A stretch of 64,000 nucleotides of DNA from Oceanobacillus chungangensis (GCF_003369565.1 NZ_PIOD01000006.1:303007-367006); one strand, 5' to 3'; shown: positions 8,197-18,353, counted from the stretch's first letter. Numbers and translations: made by a program. The notes: generated from the letters alone by a model not told the origin.

Positions 8197-8619
8197 GTGT
8201 TTGTAAAAGGTCTTAATCATTTTTTATTTTCAGTTTCTAATCTAGAGGCGTCTATTGCTTTTTATCAAAATGTCTTTGAAGCAAAGTTATTAGTGAAAGG
8301 TAGAAGTACTGCATATTTTGATTTAGATGGCATGTGGATTGCTCTAAATGAAGAAAAGGACATTCCACGTAATGAAATCAACCAATCATACACACATATC
8401 GCTTTTTCTATTGAAGAAGAAGACTTCGATTGCCTCTATGAAAGATTAATGAATTTGAATGTAAATATTCTACAAAGTCGTCCGAGAGATGCCAGAGATA
8501 AAAAGTCTATTTATTTCACTGATCCAGATGGGCATAAATTTGAATTTCATACAGGCACCTTACAAGACAGATTGAATTACTATAAACAGGACAAAACACA
8601 TATGGAGTTTTATGACTAA
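8197..8619 (+). CDS. fosB: FosB metallothiol transferase (fosfomycin resistance)
   Basis: VOC-fold enzyme that opens the fosfomycin epoxide with a thiol, bacillithiol in these bacteria. 140 aa, the normal length. The metal ligands expected for FosB are present: His8 (GLNHFLF), His67 (SYTHIAF) and Glu116 ([10 protein letters not shown]). The C-terminal [20 protein letters not shown] is diagnostic of the FosB subfamily. A GTG start is used after TTGAGGTG. A hairpin follows the gene. It sits directly downstream of pseudogene debris, consistent with an accessory acquisition, though FosB is common in this family of bacteria. Confidence 0.95.
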   Translation: MFVKGLNHFLFSVSNLEASIAFYQNVFEAKLLVKGRSTAYFDLDGMWIALNEEKDIPRNEINQSYTHIAFSIEEEDFDCLYERLMNLNVNILQSRPRDARDKKSIYFTDPDGHKFEFHTGTLQDRLNYYKQDKTHMEFYD

Positions 8620-8674
8620 AATTTTTATTTTTAACTTTTCCTGCATTAAATTTCCATCAATCCAACAACAAAAC

Positions 8675-8717
8675 AATACTCGTATTTTGATCCAGCCTGA
8701 TTCAAAATACAAGTATT
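8675..8717. terminator. hairpin between convergent fosB and hmoB
   Basis: AATACTCGTATTTTGA pairs with TCAAAATACAAGTATT (one mismatch) around a short loop. The stem lies between two convergent genes and the A/T-rich flanks suit termination from both sides. Confidence 0.7.
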
Positions 8718-8775
8718 ATTTATTATCATATATCGAAGCTACTACCGATGTATATTAAGAAAAATCGGCTCCACC

Positions 8776-9273
8776 TCATTCTTCCTCCAAATACATCTGA
8801 TACGTTGTTACAAAAGGTCGTTCAGGGAAATATGCAGCTGGTTTAGCTGATTGCTTCTTGTGCGCTTTCTTAAATTGGTCTGAATTCTTCCAGTTATTGA
8901 AGTCCATAGAAGAATGCCACTGTGTGAGGACGACATACGTATTTCCATTTACGGGTCGAAGCAATCGAAAAGCTTCAAACCCTGGCATCGCATCTACTGC
9001 ATTTTTACTGTTTTTAAAACGATATTCGAATGCGGGCTGTTCCTCCTCCTGCACAGGAATGTTATTCATTACGATAAATCCTTCTTTCTTCATTTCACCT
9101 GTTTCGCTAATCACTTCATATTCACGCCCAGCATTGAATACATTTTTGCTGGAATTTTCATAATATGCTGCCCCGTTCTCACTATTTGTCATAAAGTAGA
9201 ACTGAATATCTCGATGTTTCTCTTCTAGTTTTAGTAAAAAGTCAATTGTACCATTTGTCATAAAAGCCTTCAT
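8776..9273 (-). CDS. hmoB: HmoB-like haem-degrading monooxygenase
   Basis: 165 aa. The C-terminal half (about 68-160) is an antibiotic-biosynthesis-monooxygenase (ABM) fold like IsdG/HmoB, with the hallmark segments PGFEAFRLLRPVNGN and WKNSDQFKKAHKK (His138 a candidate haem ligand). The N-terminal half (1-65) is the extra domain of the YhgC/HmoB group. HmoB breaks haem down and releases iron. In B. subtilis yhgC also lies beside pbpF-hemEHY, so the position supports the call. The ATG is placed at MKAFMTNG, where GGGG precedes it at proper distance; the frame extends 20 codons further without a ribosome site. Confidence 0.88.
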   Translation of the reverse strand: MKAFMTNGTIDFLLKLEEKHRDIQFYFMTNSENGAAYYENSSKNVFNAGREYEVISETGEMKKEGFIVMNNIPVQEEEQPAFEYRFKNSKNAVDAMPGFEAFRLLRPVNGNTYVVLTQWHSSMDFNNWKNSDQFKKAHKKQSAKPAAYFPERPFVTTYQMYLEEE

Positions 9274-9347
9274 ACCTGAAACCCCTTTCTTTACAAAGTA
9301 GGAAAGTATAAAAAATTTCCTTTTCCAATTCACGTGACAGGAGGTGC

Positions 9348-9555
9348 CACGTCCAGCTCCAACGCCCGTGCTCCTAGCGGAATCTCCCTCACCTCATGAC
9401 AATCTAAAGAAGACTTGCCGATTGGTGAAAGCTAACATCGATTCGCTAACGCTCCCAAAGCGTTTCCTTTATCTCCTGCGAAGGAATGTTCGAGACGTCA
9501 AACCACCCCAAACTACAGGGACCGGCCTGTACACAGCACAAACGGGCACTTCCGC
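9348..9555 (+). repeat. dispersed intergenic repeat, family R2 (left, inverted copy)
   Basis: Begins GTCCAGCTCCAACGCCCGTG and ends AACGGGCACTTCC. It matches, in opposite orientation, most of the 309-bp element at 15.85-16.16 kb, sharing TCATGACAATCTAAAGAAGA and CAAACCACCCCAAACT. GTCCAGCTCC...GCGCTTCTGCTTTT-type repeats are widespread in Bacillaceae intergenic regions. No gene is supported here. The two copies bracket pbpF, hemEHY and yhfH. Confidence 0.85.
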
Positions 9556-9648
9556 ATTTGTTTCTGTCTTTATCATAACGTAACTGCAGATGGATTGCAT
9601 ACTAATCTGTTTCCATATTACAGGTAATGAATGAGCCATTCTCCTAGT

Positions 9649-9676
9649 TTGCGCCTGTCGAAAAATGCCGTATAAT
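9649..9676 (+). promoter_or_regulatory. sigma-A-like promoter for pbpF
   Basis: TTGCGC, 16-base spacer, TATAAT. The predicted start of transcription would be near 9683, which rules out the in-frame ATG at 9682 and supports the ATG at 9700. Confidence 0.65.
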
Positions 9677-9699
9677 GAAGTATGTACAGAGGTGAACAA

Positions 9700-11874
9700 A
9701 TGGGAAATAAAAAGCAAAAAGACGAAAAACGGCGCTTTAAACTGTCAAAGCGCTGGAAAATTTCGATAGTATCAATCGTGATTCTATTCGTAATCGCCTT
9801 GATAGGGCTTGGCGTTATTTTATACGGTGGTAGACTTATCGTCAATCAAGAAGCATTAATCTTGGATACTACGACAACACTTGAAACTACTGACGGTGAG
9901 GTCATTGGTAAACTTTATAATGAAAACCGGACATTGGTCCCAATTGATCAGATACCAGATCATGTGAAAGATGCATTTATTGCGATTGAGGATCAGCGTT
10001 TTTATGAGCATGCTGGCGTGGATATTAAATCAGTCTTCCGAGCAATATATAAAGATATACTTGCAATGAGTAAGGTCGAGGGTGCTAGTACGATAACCCA
10101 GCAATTAGCAAAAAACTTATTCCTATACAATGATAAAACATGGACACGAAAAACCAAAGAGGTAATGGCTGCGATTTATCTTGAGCAAAAGTTATCGAAG
10201 GACGAAATACTGGAATTATATTTAAATGAAATTTACTTCGGTAATGGACTATATGGAATTGAAACAGCTTCGAACTACTTTTTCTCGAAATCGGTTCATG
10301 ATTTATCGATTGCAGAAGGGGCATTGCTTGCTGGACTTGCAAAAGCACCAAATGGCTATTCACCCATTAATCATCCCGATAAAGCATTAAATCGGAGAAA
10401 TACTGTGCTGTATTCAATGGAAGCTGCTGGGATGATTTCAACAGAAACAAGATTAACCGAAGAAGGGAAAACGATTGGTTTAGCAATCCTAGAATTAGAA
10501 GCTAATCCATGGGCAGATAGCTACATTGATCTAGTGATGAAGGAAGCGAGCGAGAAATACCAGCTTTCAATCGATGCGTTAAAACGTGGCGGATATCGCA
10601 TTATTATCAATATGGATGACGACAAACAGCGAATCGCTTATGAGAAGTTCCAAGAAGAATCCTATTTCCCAGGCAATACGACAGGTGTTGAGGGAGCGTT
10701 TACTATGATGGAGCAGGGTACAGGTAAAATTATTGCTGCTCTTGGTGGCAGGAATTATCAACTAGGCGATTTAAACCGAGTGACGGTGAAAAGACAGCCT
10801 GGTTCGACGATTAAACCGATCGCTGTTTACGGACCGGCGATGATGCAACCTGACAAGTATCAGCCTTATACAATTTTACCTGATTATGCAACCGATTATA
10901 GTGGATATGTCGTATCGAATGCAGATAATGTTTATGCTAATTCAGTAACGATTTATGATGCATTGAAGTATTCAAATAACGCTGCAACTGTTTGGCTTTT
11001 AGATGAAATTGGGATTAATTACTCTAAAAAGTATTTACAAAAGATGGGAATTAATTTAAAGGATGAAGGATTAGCTATCGCTTTAGGTGGACTTTCTGAG
11101 GGGGTTGCTCCGTTGCAATTGATGGAGAGCTATCGAACATTTGCAAATGAAGGAAAAATGATAGATTCGCATACCATCGATCGGATTTACAATAGAGATG
11201 GAGAAATGTTATCTCAAGCAGAACCATCGGAAACAGAAGTATTTAGTCCGCAAGTTGCTTGGAATATGACGGAAATTTTATTGGAAGCGGTGGAAACTGG
11301 TACTGCGACTGCTGGTGAATTCTCGAAGGATTTAGCAGGGAAAACGGGTTCGACACAGCATCCATTTGTCGAAGGACAAACAAAGGATGCATGGTTTGTT
11401 GGGTATACACCACAATATGTAACAGCATTATGGATGGGGTATGACAAATCAGATAAGAAACATTATTTGACTGGTGGAAGTAACTATCCAACAAGCTTAA
11501 CGAAAGCGATATTAACAGAAATGGATAAAATGGAGCCATTAGTGGAAAGCTTCACAAAGCCTGATTCAGTAAAGGATTTACCGAAACCAATCATACTTCC
11601 AGAAATAATAGATTTACAAGCAAGCTATGAATTTGGTGGCTTTTCTATTGTTAAAGGAAAACTATCATGGCAAGGGTCAGTAGATGAACGTGTCATATAC
11701 CGTATTTATCGGGAAGAAGATGGAATTGATACACGAGTTGGTGAAGTAGGGGGTGAGACTGAATTTATTATTAATAATGCCTTATTCAAATCAAATCGAT
11801 ATTATATTGTTCCTTACGATCCACTCACGAAGCTAGAAGGCACAAGATCGGAGACTATCGAATTATCATGGTAA
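9700..11874 (+). CDS. pbpF: class A penicillin-binding protein PbpF (PBP1a family)
   Basis: Bifunctional peptidoglycan glycosyltransferase/transpeptidase, 724 aa. Basic cytoplasmic tail, one membrane anchor (about 21-43), then a GT51 domain with catalytic Glu97 in IAIEDQRFYEHAG and the TITQQLAKN motif. The transpeptidase domain has SxxK (Ser369/Lys372 in RQPGSTIKP), SxN (Ser425-Asn427) and KTG (548-550). A C-terminal fibronectin-like extension starts near 640. The ATG at 9700 is chosen because AGAGGTG precedes it. In B. subtilis pbpF lies beside hemE and is a vegetative/forespore PBP; synteny is conserved here. Confidence 0.94.
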   Translation: MGNKKQKDEKRRFKLSKRWKISIVSIVILFVIALIGLGVILYGGRLIVNQEALILDTTTTLETTDGEVIGKLYNENRTLVPIDQIPDHVKDAFIAIEDQRFYEHAGVDIKSVFRAIYKDILAMSKVEGASTITQQLAKNLFLYNDKTWTRKTKEVMAAIYLEQKLSKDEILELYLNEIYFGNGLYGIETASNYFFSKSVHDLSIAEGALLAGLAKAPNGYSPINHPDKALNRRNTVLYSMEAAGMISTETRLTEEGKTIGLAILELEANPWADSYIDLVMKEASEKYQLSIDALKRGGYRIIINMDDDKQRIAYEKFQEESYFPGNTTGVEGAFTMMEQGTGKIIAALGGRNYQLGDLNRVTVKRQPGSTIKPIAVYGPAMMQPDKYQPYTILPDYATDYSGYVVSNADNVYANSVTIYDALKYSNNAATVWLLDEIGINYSKKYLQKMGINLKDEGLAIALGGLSEGVAPLQLMESYRTFANEGKMIDSHTIDRIYNRDGEMLSQAEPSETEVFSPQVAWNMTEILLEAVETGTATAGEFSKDLAGKTGSTQHPFVEGQTKDAWFVGYTPQYVTALWMGYDKSDKKHYLTGGSNYPTSLTKAILTEMDKMEPLVESFTKPDSVKDLPKPIILPEIIDLQASYEFGGFSIVKGKLSWQGSVDERVIYRIYREEDGIDTRVGEVGGETEFIINNALFKSNRYYIVPYDPLTKLEGTRSETIELSW

Positions 11875-11994
11875 TTGTCAATTAATATGCATAGTTCGTA
11901 GTTTAGAATAATTCCTAAATAAGACAAATTCATGACAATAATGACACAATGCTACACTTTTATGATAGAAATGGCTATAGTTTATTATGGAAGC

Positions 11995-12024
11995 TCAAAT
12001 AATGGGGGTTATCCTCCTATTTGA
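11995..12024 (+). terminator. hairpin upstream of hemE
   Basis: TCAAATA...TATTTGA outer stem with GGGG/TCCTCC inner pairing. It could terminate pbpF or act in the hemE leader; no T-run follows, so the role is open. Confidence 0.4.
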
Positions 12025-12069
12025 ATTATGATATATACTATTTACAGTACCTACAAAGGATGAATTTAT

Positions 12070-13104
12070 ATGTCGAGAAAAATCAATACTACAATCCTAA
12101 ACGCATACAAAGGGGAAGAAACCGATTATATTCCAGCTTGGTATATGCGCCAAGCAGGTAGATCACAGCCCGAATACCGAGAAATTAAGAAAAAATATTC
12201 TTTGTTTGAAATTACTCATCAGCCAGAGTTATGTGCGTTTGTAACTCGCTTGCCTGTTGAAAACTACGGGGTAGATGCTGCGATACTTTACAAAGATATT
12301 ATGACACCACTTCAACCTATTGGAGTGGATGTAGAGATTAAATCGGGTATTGGTCCGGTGATCCATAATCCAATTACTTCGTTTCAGGACGTTGAAAAAT
12401 TAGGAGAAATAAATCCAAGTACAGATGTTCCATACGTCCTTGATACGATCCGTTTACTAACGGAAGAACAATTAGACGTACCTTTAATTGGTTTTAGTGG
12501 TGCACCATTCACACTTGCAAGCTATATGATTGAAGGTGGTCCTTCTAAAAATTATACGAAAACGAAAGCATTAATGTACCGTGAGCCGGCTACATGGTTT
12601 GCGTTAATGGACAAGCTTGCAGATATGATTATTACGTATGTAGAGGCACAAATAGAAGCAGGGGTTAAGGCAGTCCAAATTTTTGATTCGTGGGTTGGTT
12701 CCTTAAATGCTTCCGATTATCGGATTTTCATTAAACCAGTGATGACGAGAATCTTCTCTGAATTACGTCAACATCAAGTTCCATTAATTATCTTCGGTGT
12801 CGGCGCAAGGCACCTGTTGCTTGAATGGAATGACTTGCCTGTCGATGTTATCGGTCTTGATTGGCGCACTTCAATTAAGGAAGCAAGAGAAATGGGCGTT
12901 ACGAAAGTTGTTCAAGGTAACTTAGATCCTGCAATTTTACTTTCTAAATGGGAAACAATTGAAGAACGATTAAAAGTTATTTTAGATGATGGATTAGAGC
13001 AAGGGAAGTATGTATTTAATCTTGGTCACGGAGTAACACCTGAAATAGAACCAGCAACATTGAAGAAACTAACAGACTATATTCATACTTATACTAAAGC
13101 GTAA
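12070..13104 (+). CDS. hemE: uroporphyrinogen III decarboxylase HemE
   Basis: Cytoplasmic haem-biosynthesis enzyme converting uroporphyrinogen III to coproporphyrinogen III. 344 aa. The substrate-binding N-terminal signature [10 protein letters not shown] (Arg27, Arg31) and the catalytic Asp76 in [11 protein letters not shown] are present, as is [17 protein letters not shown]. The ATG follows AAAGGATG. First gene of hemE-hemH-hemY; the next gene starts 24 bases later. Confidence 0.97.
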   Translation: MSRKINTTILNAYKGEETDYIPAWYMRQAGRSQPEYREIKKKYSLFEITHQPELCAFVTRLPVENYGVDAAILYKDIMTPLQPIGVDVEIKSGIGPVIHNPITSFQDVEKLGEINPSTDVPYVLDTIRLLTEEQLDVPLIGFSGAPFTLASYMIEGGPSKNYTKTKALMYREPATWFALMDKLADMIITYVEAQIEAGVKAVQIFDSWVGSLNASDYRIFIKPVMTRIFSELRQHQVPLIIFGVGARHLLLEWNDLPVDVIGLDWRTSIKEAREMGVTKVVQGNLDPAILLSKWETIEERLKVILDDGLEQGKYVFNLGHGVTPEIEPATLKKLTDYIHTYTKA

Positions 13105-13128
13105 ATTTTTAAAGTAGAGGTGTAAAAC

Positions 13129-14064
13129 ATGGAAAAAAAGAAATTGGGATTATTAGTAATGGCATACGGCACACCAACGAAAGAGGAAGAGATTGAACCT
13201 TATTACACGCATATCCGCCATGGCAGAAAACCTGAAGCAGATGCATTACAAGATTTAAAAGACCGCTATAAAGCAATTGGTGGTGTTTCACCATTAGCGA
13301 AGATTACAGAACAACAAGCAAGTGCCTTAGAAGCACAACTAAATGAAGTGCAAGATGATTACGAATATAAAGCATACATTGGTTTAAAACATATCGCGCC
13401 ATTTATTGAGGATGCTGTTGCTGAAATGGCAAATGATGGCGTGACAGAAGCTGTATCTATTGTACTAGCACCACATTATTCTACTTTTAGTGTAAAGTCT
13501 TATAATGACCGTGCGGCAAATGAAGCTGCAAAACACGGAATTACAATTGAAGCAGTTGAGAGCTGGTATACAGAACCTGGATTTATTAAATTCTGGGCTG
13601 ATGGGGTTAAAGAGATTTTTGGAAATATGTCAGAGGCAGAACGGGATAAGGCAGTATTAATCGTTTCTGCACATAGTCTCCCTGAGAAGATTTTACAAAA
13701 TGGTGATCCGTATCCAAATCAATTGAAAGAAACTGCCGAGCTTCTTGTTGAAGCTTCTGGTGTTAAACATTATGCACTTGGTTGGCAAAGTGAAGGGAAC
13801 ACACCAGATCCGTGGCTTGGACCAGATGTACAGGATTTAACGCGGGAATTGTATGATAGGGAAGGATTCCGTTCGTTTGTATATGCTCCAGTAGGTTTCG
13901 TTGCAGATCATTTAGAGGTTCTATTTGATAATGATTACGAATGTAAAGTTGTTTGCGATGAAATAGGTGCGAAATACTATCGTCCAGAAATGCCAAACGT
14001 TGCGCCACTATTTATTGAGACATTAGCAAATGTTGTCTTGAAAAAAGTGAAGAGCGAAGTATGA
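13129..14064 (+). CDS. hemH: ferrochelatase HemH/CpfC (coproporphyrin type)
   Basis: Inserts Fe2+ into a porphyrin. 311 aa, the soluble Gram-positive form without a membrane tail. Catalytic His182 lies in [10 protein letters not shown] and the metal/proton path residue Glu263 in [13 protein letters not shown]. In Firmicutes this enzyme acts on coproporphyrin III in the coproporphyrin-dependent pathway, so CpfC is the functionally accurate name. AGAGGTG precedes the ATG. Its stop overlaps the hemY start by four bases (ATGA), indicating translational coupling. Confidence 0.96.
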   Translation: MEKKKLGLLVMAYGTPTKEEEIEPYYTHIRHGRKPEADALQDLKDRYKAIGGVSPLAKITEQQASALEAQLNEVQDDYEYKAYIGLKHIAPFIEDAVAEMANDGVTEAVSIVLAPHYSTFSVKSYNDRAANEAAKHGITIEAVESWYTEPGFIKFWADGVKEIFGNMSEAERDKAVLIVSAHSLPEKILQNGDPYPNQLKETAELLVEASGVKHYALGWQSEGNTPDPWLGPDVQDLTRELYDREGFRSFVYAPVGFVADHLEVLFDNDYECKVVCDEIGAKYYRPEMPNVAPLFIETLANVVLKKVKSEV

Positions 14065-15476
14065 ATAATAAAAAAAGTATCGTAATTATAGGCGGTGGGA
14101 TAACTGGATTATCCGCCGCCTATTATTTACAAAAAGAAATAGAGCGGCAAGGACTTGCAATCGAGTTGAAATTGATTGAGGCAAGTGGACGACTTGGCGG
14201 AAAAATAAAAACGTTAAAACAAGCTGGCTATACAATTGAACAAGGGCCTGATTCACTTTTATCAAGAAAACCAGCAGCAGTAGAATTAGTCAAGGAGCTA
14301 GGGCTTCAAGATGAAATTATCTGGAATTCTACAGGGAAATCATATTTGATAGTGGATAACGAGTTCCATCGATTGCCACAAGGGACCTTTATGGGAATAC
14401 CGAAAAGTGAGGAATCACTCCTATCTTCCACATTAATTTCGGAAGAGGGGAAGAAGCGTGCACTAGAAGATCTTACAATTCCAAAATGTAAAACAGACAA
14501 GGACCAGTCATTAGGTTTATTCCTGCGCCATCGCTTCGGCAACGAGCTAGTTGACAAACAATTATCACCACTTCTAGCAGGTATCCATTCTGCTGATATT
14601 GATAAAATGAGTCTTCTTGCAACATATCCAAATCTTCTTCGATTGGAGCAAACGTACGGAAGTATTATTAAGGGCTTACAAGAAACAATCCCGGCACCTA
14701 AAGAGGATAAAGGTAAAAAGACAGAGGGAATATTTTTCTCATTTCGTGATGGCTTAGAAGCTTTAGTGCATAAACTTGCTGCTGAATTAGCAGATGGTAC
14801 AGTAATTCTAAATAACGCTATACAAATGATTAAAAAAAATTATCAAGGATATCAGTTATTATTAAGCGGCGGAGAATTGTATCAAGCGGATGCAGTTATT
14901 GTAGCAACACCGCATTATACGGTATCTGAGATGTTTAAGGGGTATGACTTCTTCCAAACATTAGATGAGATCCCGACTACATCTACTGCAAATGTTGTTA
15001 TGATTTTTGATAAATCAGCAATCAGCAATGATATTGATGGAACTGGATTCCAAGTACCGGAAGTTGAAAACTATACTATAACAGCTTGTACGTGGACTGA
15101 TAAAAAATGGCCAACAACAGCACCAGATGGTAAGGTTATGCTGCGCTGTTATGTTGGTCGCGCAAGTGATCAATCTTTCGTTAATCTAACGGATGAAGAA
15201 CTGACTGCCATTGTTTTGGAAGATTTAAAAGGAATTATGGGTATTGAATCAGAACCAGAACTTACGGTAATTACCCGTTGGAATAAGGGGCGTGCACAAT
15301 ATAATGTTGGTCACTTAGACCGAATTGCGAGCGTAAGAGATCGACTAAAGGAAAGCTTACCAGGTGTATATTTATCTGGTAGTTCCTATGATGGAATGGG
15401 GATACCGGACTGCATTGATCAAGGTCAACAGGCAGCAACGGAGGTATTAGAGTTTTTGCTTGGTAAGAAAGTATAA
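14061..15476 (+). CDS. hemY: HemY/CgoX coproporphyrinogen III oxidase (FAD)
   Basis: FAD enzyme of 471 aa that removes six electrons from the porphyrinogen ring before iron insertion; the Gram-positive enzyme prefers coproporphyrinogen III. The N-terminal dinucleotide motif is [16 protein letters not shown], and the LGGKIKT segment completes the FAD site. The C-terminal [20 protein letters not shown] is the conserved flavin-closing motif. Last gene of the hem operon; followed by a hairpin repeat. Confidence 0.95.
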   Translation: MNNKKSIVIIGGGITGLSAAYYLQKEIERQGLAIELKLIEASGRLGGKIKTLKQAGYTIEQGPDSLLSRKPAAVELVKELGLQDEIIWNSTGKSYLIVDNEFHRLPQGTFMGIPKSEESLLSSTLISEEGKKRALEDLTIPKCKTDKDQSLGLFLRHRFGNELVDKQLSPLLAGIHSADIDKMSLLATYPNLLRLEQTYGSIIKGLQETIPAPKEDKGKKTEGIFFSFRDGLEALVHKLAAELADGTVILNNAIQMIKKNYQGYQLLLSGGELYQADAVIVATPHYTVSEMFKGYDFFQTLDEIPTTSTANVVMIFDKSAISNDIDGTGFQVPEVENYTITACTWTDKKWPTTAPDGKVMLRCYVGRASDQSFVNLTDEELTAIVLEDLKGIMGIESEPELTVITRWNKGRAQYNVGHLDRIASVRDRLKESLPGVYLSGSSYDGMGIPDCIDQGQQAATEVLEFLLGKKV

Positions 15477-15479
15477 ATA

Positions 15480-15543
15480 TTTTCTTAACGGATAAATGCA
15501 ACTAAGAGTCACCTAAGGCTTGGTTAAACCTTAGTTTTCTAAG
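15480..15543 (+). repeat. dispersed hairpin repeat, family R1 copy B
   Basis: TTTTCTTAACGGATAAATGC then AACTAAG...CTTAGTTTTCTAAG. It has the same framework as copies A, C, D and E. Located just after the hemY stop; the CTAAG/CTTAG stem followed by TTTT may double as the hem operon terminator. Confidence 0.65.
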
Positions 15544-15576
15544 CAGGTAAGATAGCTTAGGATTTCATATCTGCAC

Positions 15577-15606
15577 AAAAAAACTGCAGCTACAAGATAG
15601 CTGCAG
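15577..15606 (-). terminator. terminator of yhfH
   Basis: CTGCAGCTA and TAGCTGCAG form a perfect 9-bp stem with a 5-base loop. On the minus strand it is followed by seven T residues, so it ends the yhfH transcript. Confidence 0.85.
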
Positions 15607-15635
15607 GTAGGATTATTCCTTTGTCAGATTCATAC

Positions 15636-15764
15636 TTATCTAGCAGGATGATCGCATTCATCACATATATGACCATAGCAATCTGCTTTTTCGACGATGT
15701 CTTGCCCACATACGTCGCATTTTCTTTTAGGTAGATTTTTAAAGAATTCGATAACGTTTTCCAT
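15636..15764 (-). CDS. yhfH: YhfH-family zinc-ribbon small protein
   Basis: 42 aa: MENVIEFFKNLPKRK then CDVCGQD, a spacer, and CYGHICDEC. The two Cys pairs (CxxC ... CxxC) form a small zinc ribbon typical of YhfH proteins in Bacillaceae. Role unknown. The second of two close in-frame ATGs is chosen because AAAGGGGG lies six bases before it. B. subtilis yhfH also lies next to yhfI. It has its own promoter and terminator. Confidence 0.85.
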   Translation of the reverse strand: MENVIEFFKNLPKRKCDVCGQDIVEKADCYGHICDECDHPAR

Positions 15765-15805
15765 ATTCATCCCCCTTTGCAAATCTGAATTAACTGATTA
15801 TTAAT

Positions 15806-15835
15806 ATTGTAATACAACAGTATTCATTTTGTCAA
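15806..15835 (-). promoter_or_regulatory. sigma-A promoter for yhfH
   Basis: On the minus strand: TTGACA, 18-base spacer, TACAAT, about 42 bases before the start codon. A perfect -35 box. A symmetric ACACAGTGTT sequence at its upstream edge may be an operator. Confidence 0.75.
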
Positions 15836-15851
15836 CACTGTGTTACTACAA

Positions 15852-16160
15852 AAAGAAAAAAAGCAGAAGCGCCCGTTTAGCGACGTACGGACTGCGCCCC
15901 GCAGTTTGGGGTGGTTTGCTTTGTCGAACATACCTTCGTAGGAGAAAAATTAAATATGCCCCTTCACTTTAGGGGTATGTCGACGTTGGCGAATGCCAAT
16001 CTTAGTCGGCCTTCCTTAAGCACCAAATCGATATTGACTTTCACCACAGGGGTATAAGTGCGACTAAGCCTCATGTGTAACCAATCGGCAAGTCTTCTTT
16101 AGATTGTCATGAGGTGAAGGAAGTCTCGCTAAGAGCACGGGCGCTGGAGCTGGACGTGGT
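15852..16160 (-). repeat. dispersed intergenic repeat, family R2 (right copy)
   Basis: About 309 bp from AAGCAGAAGCGCCCGTTTAG to GGGCGCTGGAGCTGGACGT. The minus strand reads GTCCAGCTCCAGCGCCCGTG and matches the copy at 9.35 kb in inverted orientation. It is longer than the left copy because of an internal segment with small hairpins (CCCCTTCACTTTAGGGG; CCACAGGGG). No gene inside. Confidence 0.85.
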
Positions 16161-16232
16161 CAACACTCGCAATAGATTTATATAGAGAGTTTTTTATACT
16201 TTACTATCTTATGAAAATAGGAGTGAGTTTAT

Positions 16233-16961
16233 ATGAAGTTAACGGTAATCGGCTATTGGGGAGGCTACCCTGCAGCAGGTGGTGCAACATCATCTTACTT
16301 ATTAGAAAAGGATAATTTTTCGTTATTGATTGATGTAGGAAGTGGGTCTTTATCAGCATTGCAAAGATACAAAGCAGTTTCGGAGCTCGAAGCTGTTATC
16401 GTTTCTCATTATCATCATGACCATATTGCAGATGTTGGAGTATTACAATATGCCAGACTAGTACAGAATAATGTAACAGGAGCTGAAAAAATCCTCCCGA
16501 TTTATGGTCACATGGAGGATGAGCATGGGTTCACAACATTAACCCATGATTATACAAGAGGGATTGCCTATGATCCAGAGCAATCATTAGAGGTCGGACC
16601 ATTCACGATTACCTTTCTAAAAACGAAGCATCCTGTCCCTTGTTATGCAATGCGAGTAACAGATGGTGAAAATGTATTAGTGTATACAGCAGATTCGAGC
16701 TATACGGCTGATTTCATTCCTTTTGCGAAGGATGCCGATTTACTCATTACCGATTGTAATTATTATGCCGGGCTGGATGGATCGAAAGCCGGGCATATGA
16801 CAAGTGAGGAAGGGGCGAGAATCGCAAATGATGCGAATGTTAAAGCGTTATTGCTTAGCCATCTACCACAATTTGGTGATGTTAACCAATTAGTCGAAGA
16901 GGCGAAACAGATTTATAATGGAAAAATAAATCTTGCTGAAATTGGATTTACTTGGAATTAA
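16233..16961 (+). CDS. yhfI: YhfI metallo-beta-lactamase-fold hydrolase
   Basis: 242 aa, cytoplasmic. The dinuclear zinc motif SHYHHDH (His59, His61, Asp63, His64) is followed by further ligands around KTKHP, ADSSYTADF and a late LLSHLP histidine, the ribonuclease Z/PhnP-like arrangement. The exact substrate of YhfI is not established. The ATG follows ATAGGAGTGAG. Neighbours yhfH and lplJ keep the B. subtilis order. Confidence 0.9.
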   Translation: MKLTVIGYWGGYPAAGGATSSYLLEKDNFSLLIDVGSGSLSALQRYKAVSELEAVIVSHYHHDHIADVGVLQYARLVQNNVTGAEKILPIYGHMEDEHGFTTLTHDYTRGIAYDPEQSLEVGPFTITFLKTKHPVPCYAMRVTDGENVLVYTADSSYTADFIPFAKDADLLITDCNYYAGLDGSKAGHMTSEEGARIANDANVKALLLSHLPQFGDVNQLVEEAKQIYNGKINLAEIGFTWN

Positions 16962-17067
16962 TAATCAAGCTGTTTATTATATAATGTGAAATCTGAGAGA
17001 TATACTTTGATTTCAATAAAGCATAGTATTAAACTACTGTATATAGAATATTAGGAGGTAATTGGCA

Positions 17068-18063
17068 ATGAAATTTATCGATAATAGAGGCATTCTTGAT
17101 CCAATGGTAAATCTAGCGATTGAGGAATACATATTAGAGAACTTTGGAGAAAAAGATACATATTTACTTTTCTATGTTAATAAACCATCAATTATTATTG
17201 GGAGAAACCAAAATACGATTGAAGAAATTAACACAGATTATGTGGAGGAAAAAGGAATTAAAGTTGTTCGACGTCTCTCTGGTGGTGGCGCTGTTTATCA
17301 TGATGAACAAAATTTAAACTTCAGTTTTATTACAAAAGATGACGGGGAAAGCTTCCAAAACTTCGCTAAATTTACACAGCCAATGATTGATGCACTAAAG
17401 AGCATAGGCGTTCCAGCAGAAATGCAAGGACGTAATGACCTTGCTGTAGAAGGGCGTAAAATCTCAGGAAATGCAATGTTCTCAACAAGAGGACGTATGT
17501 TCAGTCATGGTACATTAATGCTAGACTCTGAAATTGAAGAGCTTTCGAAAGCATTAAAAGTAAATAAACTTAAAATTGAATCAAAGGGGATCAAATCTGT
17601 AAGAAGTCGTGTTGCTAATATTTCCGAATTCCTTGATGAAAAGATTGCTGTCGATCAATTTAAGGAATTAATCTTAAAACATGTCTTCAAGGTTGATAAT
17701 ATTCGTGATGTTCCACAATATGTATTAACGGAAGAAGATTGGCAAAATATCTATGAGATTTCTAAAAATCGTTATCAACAATGGGAATGGAACTACGGGA
17801 AATCACCATCATATAACGTCCAAGAATCTAAGAAATTCCCTGCTGGCTTAGTTGATGTTCGTTTGGATGTACAAAAGGGAGTTATCAAAAATTGTAAGAT
17901 CTATGGTGACTTCTTTGGTATCGGTAATATAGCGGATTTAGAAGAAAGAATTGCTGGTGTGCGCCATGAACGTCAAGCAATTGCAGAAGCTTTAGAAGAT
18001 TTTGATGTTTCTCATTATCTAGGAAAAATTACAAAAGAAGATTTTATTAACTTGCTCTATTAA
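17068..18063 (+). CDS. lplJ: lipoate-protein ligase LplJ
   Basis: Activates free lipoate with ATP and attaches it to lipoyl domains of 2-oxoacid dehydrogenases and GcvH. 331 aa, exactly the length of B. subtilis LplJ. The catalytic fold shows RRLSGGGAVYHD (68-79), the nucleotide-binding loop, GRNDLAVEGRKISGNA with the lysine near 135, and a C-terminal accessory domain. The ATG at 17068 is preferred over the in-frame TTG two codons earlier because AGGAGG lies nine bases before it. Confidence 0.96.
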   Translation: MKFIDNRGILDPMVNLAIEEYILENFGEKDTYLLFYVNKPSIIIGRNQNTIEEINTDYVEEKGIKVVRRLSGGGAVYHDEQNLNFSFITKDDGESFQNFAKFTQPMIDALKSIGVPAEMQGRNDLAVEGRKISGNAMFSTRGRMFSHGTLMLDSEIEELSKALKVNKLKIESKGIKSVRSRVANISEFLDEKIAVDQFKELILKHVFKVDNIRDVPQYVLTEEDWQNIYEISKNRYQQWEWNYGKSPSYNVQESKKFPAGLVDVRLDVQKGVIKNCKIYGDFFGIGNIADLEERIAGVRHERQAIAEALEDFDVSHYLGKITKEDFINLLY

Positions 18064-18072
18064 AAAAGGAAG

Positions 18073-18102
18073 CAGCTCGCTTAGGATTGCGAGCTGTTTT
18101 TT
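18073..18102 (+). terminator. lplJ terminator
   Basis: CAGCTCGC ttaggatt GCGAGCTG followed by six T residues, ten bases after the lplJ stop. Confidence 0.92.
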
Positions 18103-18259
18103 GGCTATATGAGAGGAGTGCCAACAATTTTTCTAGTGGGCAGATCAGGGAGAGTTATCTCCTCAAAGTAGTTCACAGTTTATGTTAACAGCAACAATCA
18201 ATGTTAAATTATTGTTTAAAAAAGTAAAAAATTGATAAATGCTAACTTTAATTATTTGT

Positions 18260-18272
18260 AAAATTTCGTTTT
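18260..18272 (+). promoter_or_regulatory. ComK AT-box upstream of comK
   Basis: AAAA-TTTCG-TTTT matches the AAAA-N5-TTTT ComK-binding consensus exactly, 82 bases before the comK start. A second, weaker candidate (AAAT-TATTG-TTTA) lies at 18206-18218. Followed by TATGAT at 18295 as a likely -10 box. Fits positive autoregulation as known for B. subtilis comK. Confidence 0.65.
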
Positions 18273-18353
18273 TTACTATCTTTTATTTGTGAATTATGAT
18301 AACTTACTAATTAAGCCACGATCTTTTCATTTTATATGAAAGGATGTTCCACA

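Noticed and set aside
9344..9717. Short frames on both strands between hmoB and pbpF
   Set aside because: They lie in the dispersed R2 repeat and match no protein family.
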